Under the pieces are notes generated by a model. That model saw only the letters and a list, made by a program, of their open reading frames with translations, made no database searches and had not been told where the DNA came from. A stretch of 39,304 bases of DNA from Pedobacter rhizosphaerae (GTDB lineage: Bacteria > Bacteroidota > Bacteroidia > Sphingobacteriales > Sphingobacteriaceae), in NCBI RefSeq assembly GCF_900111155.1, contig NZ_FOGG01000001.1:325368-364671 (forward strand). The letters run 5' to 3'. The translations under genes were made by a program, and so were the position numbers. Of the stretch, positions 32,630 through 39,304 are shown one piece after another. How positions within the stretch are numbered: position 1 is the stretch's first letter; every line of letters starts with the position of its first letter.

Positions 32630-33898
32630 TCAATCTCCTACAGATTGTAGCATTTCTGTGAAGAGGGTTCTCAGCTTTTTATACTTTAAATGATCTGATA
32701 GACTTCTCAATTGCCAGGTGCTGTAAAATGTACCATTTACCACCTTCACCTGATCTATTAGATGGTTAACTGTTTTTTTTCCTTCTTCCAGCGGTAGAAA
32801 CTGAAGGGCTTGATCGGTCATACAATAAGCATTCACTTTCAAGGTTGTGGCTTTCTCTAGCTGTAAGTCGTACCAGTTGAATGGCGTACAGGTACCGGCT
32901 CTAAATCCGATGGTATCGGCATAACCCATAGAAAAATCAGCTATAAAACCTGAACTCAGCAGGTTAAGGTAGCAAATCGGGAATTTTAAAATTTCCAATT
33001 GCTGGCTGGTGAGGTGAATTAGCTCAGGATGTATCTTTTTGAGCTTAATCAGGTTGTCTTTTATAGTTGAGATACCTTGCGGACTATCCGCACAGGGTCT
33101 TAGTAGTCCAACTGCTTTTTGCGATAAACATTTACTGAGTCCGTTTACCCGCAAGTAAGGGGTAGGGATATCTGGAAAATTAACAAAGTAAAGTGGCTTT
33201 GTCTTTTTATGGGATAGCCATTGGGTCACCGCATTCAATACCTCTTCATTATTGATGTCAACTCCTGTTAGGCGGTCGAACTTGCTGCTCAGATAGCGGT
33301 TGCGTTTCTGAAAAAAAGCGCCGAATAAAAACTTTGATTTATTAATAAAGCCCTTAGGTAAGCGTGGACTAACAGTAAAATTGATAGTGGGGTGGTGACT
33401 GAAATGTTTCTGATGAAACTTAAAGTCTGGATATTTTTTGCGGATCAGGTTTTTCAGCATCAATGCCCATTCGTCAATAATTGGGCGGTTTAAAATCCTC
33501 CACTTATATTGAAAGCTCTTATTTGCCTTAAATTCTTCTGTTGTCTTCTTTTGGAAAAGATATTCTTCATATCTGCTGAGGATAAAAAATGAGGCCGCAA
33601 AAACATCAAAAGGTAACGCCGAATCCTGTACGGCAAAGGGCACCTGATAATCTCCAAAAGTTATAGGCTTTAGCAGGGCTTCTTCAACTTTATTAGAGAA
33701 TAGGAGTGGCGTACTTTTAAAAAAAAGTTCATCGGCCAAAGGCTGTTCCCCATAACTTACTTTGGGGAGGCTGCTTTGTATAAAGTATTGACTATTACCG
33801 GTAAATTCTACTTCAACCTTCAAAATATCCTTAAACAGGAAACTAAAGATATACTTAATCCTCGGTGTCAAAACAGTAGAGAAGATGATTAGATGCAT
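32630..33898 (-). CDS. Polysaccharide deacetylase-like protein with degraded metal site
   Basis: A 422-residue protein of the Bacteroidota polysaccharide deacetylase-like (NodB-fold) family with a long N-terminal domain. Family marks are the conserved FAASFFILSRYEEYL (about 98-112), RPIIDEW, and MGYADTIGFRAGTCTPFNWYDL near residue 330-350. In homologues a THDID-type metal motif occurs after PTINFT-like sequence; here it reads NFTVSPRLPKG, without the Asp pair. The usual HPSY-type histidine motif is replaced by LLRPCADS. Both losses suggest a catalytically inactive member. No signal peptide. It starts 732 bp... upstream of nothing obvious; the gene before it is the DUF6702-like protein on the same strand, 142 bp away. 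Function unknown. Confidence 0.6.
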   Translation of the reverse strand: MHLIIFSTVLTPRIKYIFSFLFKDILKVEVEFTGNSQYFIQSSLPKVSYGEQPLADELFFKSTPLLFSNKVEEALLKPITFGDYQVPFAVQDSALPFDVFAASFFILSRYEEYLFQKKTTEEFKANKSFQYKWRILNRPIIDEWALMLKNLIRKKYPDFKFHQKHFSHHPTINFTVSPRLPKGFINKSKFLFGAFFQKRNRYLSSKFDRLTGVDINNEEVLNAVTQWLSHKKTKPLYFVNFPDIPTPYLRVNGLSKCLSQKAVGLLRPCADSPQGISTIKDNLIKLKKIHPELIHLTSQQLEILKFPICYLNLLSSGFIADFSMGYADTIGFRAGTCTPFNWYDLQLEKATTLKVNAYCMTDQALQFLPLEEGKKTVNHLIDQVKVVNGTFYSTWQLRSLSDHLKYKKLRTLFTEMLQSVGD

Positions 33899-33982
33899 AG
33901 CTTATTTAAACATTAGGGGGCAAATATTAAACTAAGGTTACAACAAATTTTCCTCTCGGAAATATGACTACTACGTAAAACG

Positions 33983-34013
33983 CAACATTAAAATTAATGT
34001 TATTTTAATGTTG
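33983..34013. repeat. 12-bp AT-rich inverted repeat
   Basis: CAACATTAAAAT (33983-33994), loop TAATGTT, ATTTTAATGTTG (34002-34013): perfect arms. It sits 85 bp upstream of the deacetylase-like start and 28 bp downstream of the DUF6702-like stop. It lacks a T-run after the stem on the minus strand, so it is either a weak terminator or a regulatory palindrome. Confidence 0.55.
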
Positions 34014-34040
34014 ATTTTATATCTAATACAAAAATTACAA

Positions 34041-34553
34041 TTAAAAGTTTGCAGTAAAGGTTTGGTCGGGATAGAGGATTTTTGTGCTTTTGCGTATGCT
34101 TCCCTTTACTACATGAAGGATGCTCATCTGGTCGTCAAACTGGTCGTAAAGGATTGTATTACTTACCGTTACTGATTTTAAGGAGGCTATTTTTTCTACT
34201 TCCAGGTAAATGTTCGTGGCTTCATGATCGATTTCAAAACCAATATAATTTAAGGTAACCGCTTTGCCGTTGGCCTTTAATTGGAGGTGAGAAATCAAGT
34301 ATTTCTTAACCAATTCGTCCATGTTCTTTTTTAACGCAGGATTCGAAAGATCAACCTTCTGTTTGTAAAGTTTAGCTAAAACGGCTTCAAAGTCGTCGGT
34401 AAAAATTTTACAGCTTAGCTCCAGTGTCTTGTCTTTGGCATTATAACTTACCTCGGTCGTACTTACATGTAAAGGGTGTTTGTTGCTTGCAGCTAAATTT
34501 AGACAAGTAAATAAAAAAAGGTAGAAGAAATATTTAAATCTGCGCATGAACAT
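34041..34553 (-). CDS. DUF6702-like secreted protein of unknown function
   Basis: A 170-residue protein with a signal peptide (FKYFFYLFLFTCLNLAAS, about 5-22). The mature part begins with HPLHVSTTEVSYNAKDKTLE and has the IYLEVEKIASLKS and ILYDQFDDQMSILHV segments characteristic of the Bacteroidota DUF6702 family, as I recall it. It is a small beta-rich periplasmic protein; no catalytic motif is visible. Two ATGs (34553 and 34547) compete. A -7-like TAACTTTG (minus strand, 34571-34578) lies 18-24 bp upstream. In other Bacteroidota such genes often neighbour M1/HupE gene pairs, which occur here 1.4 kb away on the other strand. Confidence 0.7.
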   Translation of the reverse strand: MFMRRFKYFFYLFLFTCLNLAASNKHPLHVSTTEVSYNAKDKTLELSCKIFTDDFEAVLAKLYKQKVDLSNPALKKNMDELVKKYLISHLQLKANGKAVTLNYIGFEIDHEATNIYLEVEKIASLKSVTVSNTILYDQFDDQMSILHVVKGSIRKSTKILYPDQTFTANF

Positions 34554-34570
34554 AAGTATTGTTTAAAACG

Positions 34571-34578
34571 CAAAGTTA
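34571..34578 (-). promoter_or_regulatory. Candidate -7 element of DUF6702-like gene
   Basis: Minus-strand TAACTTTG, a full match to TAnnTTTG, just upstream of the two candidate ATGs. No TTG at the standard 19-bp distance. Confidence 0.35.
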
Positions 34579-34590
34579 ACATTAAACGTA

Positions 34591-35256
34591 CTATTTGTTG
34601 AACATAATTAAGGTGTTATGGCCATTCCTTTCGATATTCAGGTTCTGGAATTTTAATTTGGAGAAAATGTTTTTTAGCTTTTGATGAGAGGGATGAACAT
34701 GGGTGAGCTTAATGCCAAGTTTTTCGTTGAGCCAAAAGCTAAACTTAATGATTAGTTTTTTGAGCGGTCTTTCTACCTGTAATTCCTTGTTTAAGAAATC
34801 TTCATTGTTAACAATGATTAAGCCTTTTCCCCCAACATTTAACAGGTCATAAATCTGATGGGCAAACTGTTTGTCGTTTAGGCAATAATACCAACAGATT
34901 CTGTTGAAGAGCACGTCGAATTTGCCTTTGGCTTCTTCCAGATAACCCAGGCTAAAGTTAATCTTCACTTTGCTGTTTTTTGCCTTTTCCCGGGCAATCT
35001 TGAGGTAGTTCTGGCTAATGTCGTGCCAGGTAACCTGCGCCCCACGTTGGGCAAAGGCCAAGCTAAATTGCCCTGGGCCACCACCCAAATCAAGCAAGGT
35101 TCTGTTTTCTAAGGCTCCCAGTTGGCCACATATTTTGTCTACTACATCATTATCCAGTTTTTGGTACTCATTATCAGCATATTTTGCAGCAAAGGCTGCA
35201 GGAACAGGATCATAACCTTTTTCGGGTCTTTGAAAGTAGTATTTTAATTTAACCAT
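34591..35256 (-). CDS. Class I SAM-dependent methyltransferase
   Basis: A 221-residue methyltransferase. Motif I is LLDLGGGPGQFSLAFAQRG (about 54-72), motif II VTWHDISQNYLKIAREKA, post-motif DVLFNRICWYYCLND. The start MVKLKYYFQRPEKGYDPVP resembles the Methyltransf_25-type of Bacteroidota. The C-terminal part (KLIIKFSFWLNEKLGIKLTHVHP) may form an amphipathic helix. No substrate can be inferred. It is followed by the DUF6702-like gene after 37 bp, so the two may be cotranscribed, and preceded by a 677-bp repeat-rich gap. Confidence 0.87.
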   Translation of the reverse strand: MVKLKYYFQRPEKGYDPVPAAFAAKYADNEYQKLDNDVVDKICGQLGALENRTLLDLGGGPGQFSLAFAQRGAQVTWHDISQNYLKIAREKAKNSKVKINFSLGYLEEAKGKFDVLFNRICWYYCLNDKQFAHQIYDLLNVGGKGLIIVNNEDFLNKELQVERPLKKLIIKFSFWLNEKLGIKLTHVHPSHQKLKNIFSKLKFQNLNIERNGHNTLIMFNK

Positions 35257-35933
35257 GTTATCTGATTTTTAGGGTTGGAATAAATATAAGATTTAGAGTT
35301 GTGAAACTTGAGAACAGTCTGGTTTACAATCTCATATGAAAGTAGGGTTCTCTAATGAATTTGGATTTCTAGTATAGCAACAGATTGAATCCTGTTAGTA
35401 AAGATGCTGAAACAAGTTCAGCAGGACGATCTTGGGGATAACAAGACAATTTCGATGGAGATCACTTTCAATAAATCCATCCTGAAAATTCTTAAAAATT
35501 CTATCCAAAATCCTTGGAGGGCATCTCATAAACCAAACTTCTAATCGCAAATGTCACGATGAGCTTGTAGAAACGCCCTAATAATGTTTAATCAGGTCCT
35601 TCGATAAGCTCAGGATGCCAACGATGCAGATCTCTTTCAAATCAATCCACTTTGAAAACCCTTCAAAAATCCGTCACCCTGAACTTGTTTCAGGGTCTTT
35701 AATATAAGTTGTTGGAGAAGGCTGTGACGAACTCATCTGCCTGGGATGGTAAAAGATTGAGTCAAGCAAAAAAAGGTCTAAACTCAACCTTCTAAGTCCC
35801 AATCTAAATTTGATTATTTTCACTATTTAGTAACAAATTTGGGATTTATACCTATGTTTTTGTCTAGTTTTCCTGATTTTGTAAATAAAAATTTAATTTT
35901 AAGCTTTATAAAGCCCAAATAAAATATTTATTA
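35257..35933. other. Gene-free 677-bp gap with REP-like repeats
   Basis: No credible coding frame. It contains four REP-like sequences: GATGCTGAAACAAGTTCAGC at 35403-35427, TGTCACGATGAGCTTGTAG at 35552-35578, GGTCCTTCGATAAGCTCAGG at 35594-35619, and CGTCACCCTGAACTTGTTTC at 35671-35700. The last 180 bp before the HupE-like gene are AT-rich and have no clean promoter match. Confidence 0.7.
35403..35700. repeat. Cluster of four REP-like (CCTGAGCTTGTCGAAGG-type) repeats
   Basis: Each unit is an imperfect palindrome around CTGAACTTGTTTCAG or CTTCGATAAGCTCAG. Two point one way and two the other. The same type is the core of the foldback element at 15051-15070. These are common intergenic repeats of Bacteroidota. 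Confidence 0.65.
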
Positions 35934-36518
35934 ATGCCGTTGCAAGATTTTATCTTTTATTTTAAACTAGGTTGGGAACACATTATCAGTGCGGATGCAT
36001 TAGATCATCAACTCTTTATTTTAGCTTTGGTTGCTATATATAGCTATCATAATGTTAAGCAGGTGCTGATTTTGGTAACCGCATTTACGCTGGGGCATTC
36101 CTTAACACTTTTGTTAAGTGTAATGGATATTATCCGCTTTGATAGCAAATGGGTAGAGTTTTTAATTCCCTGCACCATTGTTGTTACGGCACTAAGCAAC
36201 CTGTGTAGGAGAAATTTCTCTCTAAAATCGGTAAAGATTAATTACTTTTTTGCCTTAGGTTTTGGCTTAATCCATGGGATGGGCTTTGCCAATTCTATCC
36301 GCATGATGCTGGCCAAAGATCAAAACATTGGCTGGGGTTTGTTTGGATTTAATGTAGGCTTAGAGGCGGGTCAGGTATTTATGGTGATGATTATCCTGCT
36401 CATTACATTTATTATTTTTAATTATACCCGAATCAAACGCCTGAGTTGGGTGTTATTTGTTTCGGCAGCCGTATTTAGCCTGGCTTTAAAAATGGCTTTA
36501 GAAAGAATCCCTTTTTAA
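35934..36518 (+). CDS. HupE/UreJ-like membrane protein
   Basis: A 194-residue inner-membrane protein with about six hydrophobic segments. Family marks are the histidine-rich TAFTLGHSLTLLLS (about 49-62) and GLIHGMGFANS (about 113-123), as in HupE/UreJ proteins, which are nickel or cobalt permease-like. No hydrogenase or urease gene is present, so the metal role is uncertain; this branch is paired with M1 peptidases in Bacteroidota. ATG at 35934; the next gene begins 13 bp after its stop, so the two are an operon. Confidence 0.82.
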   Translation: MPLQDFIFYFKLGWEHIISADALDHQLFILALVAIYSYHNVKQVLILVTAFTLGHSLTLLLSVMDIIRFDSKWVEFLIPCTIVVTALSNLCRRNFSLKSVKINYFFALGFGLIHGMGFANSIRMMLAKDQNIGWGLFGFNVGLEAGQVFMVMIILLITFIIFNYTRIKRLSWVLFVSAAVFSLALKMALERIPF

Positions 36519-36531
36519 CAACTAACATATT

Positions 36532-38904
36532 ATGAATAAATTGTTTACTCTGTCTGGTTTACTGCTGCTTACTGGCAGTTTAGCCACGGCTCAAAACATT
36601 CAGAACAATCCTGGAAGCAACCACGGGAATAAGTTCGAACAATTGGGCACCATCCTACCTACGCCAAATGAACAACGCACTGCGAGTGGCGCACCAGGTG
36701 TAAAATATTGGCAGCAAAGAGCAGATTACAATATTAAATGCGAACTGGACGAGAAAAACCTCCTGCTTACTGGTTCAGAAACGGTAACTTATACCAATAA
36801 TTCTCCCGATCCCTTAACTTATATCTGGTTGCAGTTGGATGAAAACCAGCACAGCACCGATAGGAGTGCCAACTATCAGGATGCTACCAAAATGCCAGAG
36901 ATGGGGACCACTGCGAGTCTGGATAAGTTGAGCGCCAAAACGAATAATGGTTACGGAATCAACATTACCAGGTTAACCGATGCTTTAGGGAAAAACCTCA
37001 AATATACGGTTAACAAAACCATGATGCGGATCGATTTGCCTGTGGCATTAAGATCAGGCCAACAGTTTATCTTCAACATTGATTGGAATTATAAAATTAG
37101 CGATAGAATGAGCATTGGCGGTCGTGGAGGGTATGAATATTTCCCTGCTGATGGCAATTACTTATTCACCATGACGCAATGGTACCCACGCTTATGTGTG
37201 TACAGTGATTTTCAAGGTTGGCAGAACCACCAGTTTACCGGTAGGGGTGAGTTTGCTTTAACCTTTGGCAATTTCAAGGTGCAGATGACGGTTCCTGCAG
37301 ATCACCTGGTGGGATCAACCGGAGAGTGTATCAACTATAGTGCAGTATTAAATCCAACACAGTTAAGCCGTTACAACAAAGCAAAAACTGCTGCGGCACC
37401 TGTAGAAATTCAAACGTTGGAAGAAGCGAAAATTGCAGAAACAAAGAAAGCAAGTACCAAGAAAACCTGGGTTTTTCAAGCCAACAACGTCCGCGACTTT
37501 GCCTGGACAGCTTCCCGTAAATTCATCTGGGATGCCATGCCTCAGAAGATTGAAGCCAATAACAATACCGTAATGTGCATGAGCTTTTACGGTAAAGAGG
37601 CCTACAACCTGTACAGTAAATATTCTACCCGTGCTGTGGCACACACCATTAAAACTTATTCAGATTTTACTATCCCATATCCTTATCCCGTTGCACAAAG
37701 TATTGAAGCTGCAAATGGAATGGAATATCCCATGATTTGTTTCAACTATGGCCGTACAGATGTAGATGGAACTTATAGTGAAAGTACTAAAAACGGTATG
37801 CTGGGCGTAATTATCCACGAAGTTGGGCATAATTTCTTCCCCATGATTGTAAATAGTGATGAGCGCCAATGGACCTGGATGGATGAGGGCTTAAATTCTT
37901 TTGTAGAGTATTTAACAGAGGAGCTTTGGGATAACAAATTTCCTAGTAAGAAAGGGCCGGCGCATACCATTGTAGATTATATGAAGCTTCCAAAAGATGA
38001 GTTGGAGCCAATTATGACGAATTCGGAAAATATTGCCCGTTTCGGTCCCAATGCTTATTCTAAACCCGCAACAGGCTTAAATATTCTTCGTGAAACCATC
38101 ATGGGTAGAGAACTTTTCGATTATGCATTTAAAGAGTATGCAAGAAGATGGGCTTTTAAACATCCTGAGCCAGCAGACCTATTCCGTACTATGGAAGATG
38201 CCAGTGGTGAAGATTTAGATTGGTTTTGGAGAGGATGGTTTTATGGGACAGATCCTTGTGATATTGCCCTGGATACAGTAAAATTCGCTAAAGCTGATTT
38301 CCCTAAAGATGTTCCGGCGGCAAGAGCCAGAATGGTTAAAGTTGATCGCCCTGCGGTAAATGCATTTGAAGATATTTCGAAAATCAGGAACCGGGAGGAT
38401 AAAAGGATTAACTTTTACGTAGATAAAAATACTGCAGCACAGGATTTCTATTATAAGTATGCCAGGGGTATGGTCACTGTAGATACCACCACCGCTACAA
38501 GGGTAGAAACAGTACTGCCGCTTGAACCTGTTCCGGCTTCAGAACAAGGTAAGTATAAAGAAAAATACCTTTACGAGCTAAGCTTCAGCAACAAGGGTGG
38601 TTTAGTAATGCCAATTATTGTTGAATTTACTTATAAAGATGGCACCAAGGAAATAGACAGAATTCCTGCTCAGATTTGGAGACATAATGAGTTGAAAACA
38701 TCGAAGTTCTATGTAAAGGATAAAGAAGTAGAATCGATACTGGTTGATCCATTGAGAGAAACAGCTGATATTGATACTTCAAACAACAGTTGGGGAGGTA
38801 AAGCTAAAGAAAGCAAATTTCATGCTTTCAAAGCTAAATCTGGTGGAGCGGTTAGAGGCCAGTCTGTTGGTACTAACCCCATGCAGAAAGCAGCTGGTAA
38901 GTAA
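36532..38904 (+). CDS. M1 family metallopeptidase, secreted
   Basis: A 790-residue zinc peptidase. Signal peptide residues 1-20 (LTGSLATA-Q). The zinc site is HEVGHN at H429-E430-H433 with the third ligand E452 in WMDEGLNSF, exactly the HExxH-x18-E spacing. The exopeptidase motif is NGMEYP, equivalent to GxMEN. The C-terminal part (about 560-790) is beta-rich, and the last 30 residues are Lys/Ala/Gly-rich. Probably a periplasmic aminopeptidase or endopeptidase; the motif is altered from GAMEN, so true aminopeptidase specificity is not certain. It follows the HupE-like gene by 13 bp and ends before a strong terminator. Confidence 0.94.
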   Translation: MNKLFTLSGLLLLTGSLATAQNIQNNPGSNHGNKFEQLGTILPTPNEQRTASGAPGVKYWQQRADYNIKCELDEKNLLLTGSETVTYTNNSPDPLTYIWLQLDENQHSTDRSANYQDATKMPEMGTTASLDKLSAKTNNGYGINITRLTDALGKNLKYTVNKTMMRIDLPVALRSGQQFIFNIDWNYKISDRMSIGGRGGYEYFPADGNYLFTMTQWYPRLCVYSDFQGWQNHQFTGRGEFALTFGNFKVQMTVPADHLVGSTGECINYSAVLNPTQLSRYNKAKTAAAPVEIQTLEEAKIAETKKASTKKTWVFQANNVRDFAWTASRKFIWDAMPQKIEANNNTVMCMSFYGKEAYNLYSKYSTRAVAHTIKTYSDFTIPYPYPVAQSIEAANGMEYPMICFNYGRTDVDGTYSESTKNGMLGVIIHEVGHNFFPMIVNSDERQWTWMDEGLNSFVEYLTEELWDNKFPSKKGPAHTIVDYMKLPKDELEPIMTNSENIARFGPNAYSKPATGLNILRETIMGRELFDYAFKEYARRWAFKHPEPADLFRTMEDASGEDLDWFWRGWFYGTDPCDIALDTVKFAKADFPKDVPAARARMVKVDRPAVNAFEDISKIRNREDKRINFYVDKNTAAQDFYYKYARGMVTVDTTTATRVETVLPLEPVPASEQGKYKEKYLYELSFSNKGGLVMPIIVEFTYKDGTKEIDRIPAQIWRHNELKTSKFYVKDKEVESILVDPLRETADIDTSNNSWGGKAKESKFHAFKAKSGGAVRGQSVGTNPMQKAAGK

Positions 38905-38922
38905 TAAAGGTAATATTTAGAT

Positions 38923-38961
38923 AAAAAGTCCTGTTGAACATCCTGTTCAACAGGACTTTTT
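38923..38961 (+). terminator. Strong intrinsic terminator after the M1 peptidase
   Basis: A perfect 18-bp stem, AAAAAGTCCTGTTGAACA (38923-38940) with loop TCC and TGTTCAACAGGACTTTTT (38944-38961), followed by GTTTG. It lies 18 bp after the M1 stop codon. The A-run before and T-run after make it usable in both directions, and the IS4 transposase ends toward it from the other side. Confidence 0.92.
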
Positions 38962-39004
38962 GTTTGTGTCCATGGTCCGTGACTCACCATAAGTGTTCGG
39001 AAGA

Positions 39005-39304
39005 TCACTTTGGGGGAATTTTAAGTAATAAATCTACTTTATTAGGATCACCACCACATAAGGCCACAATATCTTTCATCAATAATTTTTCCAGCTCATT
39101 CAAGAAGTGTTGTTTCATGATTTTATATCCTTTCAGCCCATTAATTTCTTTATAGGTTAATAGGAGTGTTGCGGCAATCATGGTAGTGTAAAGTACTACC
39201 ATGATGCCATTTTCACTTCTGTTTATTAGATGGCTGAAATTTAATTCCTGTTTGAGGAATTTGAAGAAGACTTCAATATCCCATCTGCTTTTGTATAACA
39301 GGGT
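39005..39304 (-). mobile_element. IS4-family transposase, C-terminal part (cut by window edge)
   Basis: The reading frame is open from the right edge of the window, so the 5' part is missing: 99 residues are visible, TLLYKSRWDIEVFFKFLKQE at the start. It contains the IS4 signature Y-(2)-R-(3)-E-(6)-K in YKSRWDIEVFFKFLK, where the Glu is the third catalytic residue of the DDE triad. HLINRSENGIMVVLYTTMIAA and the C-terminal ALCGGDPNKVDLL follow. The stop is at 39005. Whether it is intact cannot be seen. The left inverted repeat of the IS should lie between 38962 and 39005 but no end sequence was recognised. Confidence 0.85.

Noticed and set aside
35257..35400. Riboswitch or structured leader before the HupE/M1 operon
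   Set aside because: No recognised aptamer motif; the hairpins are REP-like and lie more than 230 bp from the start codon.

Overview
The window reads as a chromosomal segment of a Bacteroidota species, most likely Sphingobacteriaceae (Pedobacter-like). The basis is AT-rich coding, almost no Shine-Dalgarno sites, promoters of the Bacteroidota type (TTG-N19-TAnnTTTG; the one before typA is a perfect match), typical families (tricorn-like S41 protease, GH29 fucosidase, an M1/HupE pair, MBOAT/SGNH pair), and intergenic regions full of short dispersed repeats. No tRNA, rRNA, CRISPR array, phage module or origin is visible. The genus is an inference.

Layout. 1-962: repeat tract, Crp/Fnr regulator and a 52-residue Cys-rich FeoB-associated type membrane protein. 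1060-7098: the most interesting locus, a six-gene cluster with a GCS2/YbdK-type carboxylate-amine ligase, a RimK-like ATP-grasp ligase with a histone-like basic tail, a second probably circularly permuted ATP-grasp protein, a class I glutamine amidotransferase and two esterases, one of them divergent. Three separate amide-ligase folds plus an ammonia-supplying amidase and hydrolases suggest synthesis and turnover of an unidentified small peptide-like metabolite. 7099-9452: SGNH-like protein plus MBOAT O-acyltransferase, a surface O-acetylation pair. 9753-14955: typA, a lipid A-type acyltransferase, a class C beta-lactamase-like hydrolase and a protein with kinase-like motifs. 14956-15819: 864 bp of nested inverted and dispersed repeats with no gene.

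15820-18588: DJ-1/PfpI protein and two glycosyltransferases. 18665-24406: tricorn-like protease, methyltransferase and rhomboid protease. 24414-25865: alpha-L-fucosidase with a C-terminal discoidin-like domain. 25995-29814: glycosyltransferase, two methyltransferases and a Wzx-like flippase, a surface polysaccharide locus on the minus strand. 29834-35256: DinB-like protein, YjjG-type nucleotidase, upp, a polysaccharide-deacetylase-like protein whose metal site looks degraded, a DUF6702-like secreted protein and a methyltransferase, interrupted by repeat-rich gaps. 35934-38904: HupE/UreJ-like membrane protein and M1 metallopeptidase, closed by a strong terminator. The right edge cuts an IS4-family transposase of which only the C-terminal 99 residues are present.

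Together the genes are mainly cell-envelope biology (glycan synthesis, export, acylation, secreted proteases and glycosidases) with a few housekeeping functions. The repeats fall into several families that recur at two or more places, often in opposite orientation; they are the main structure not explained by genes.
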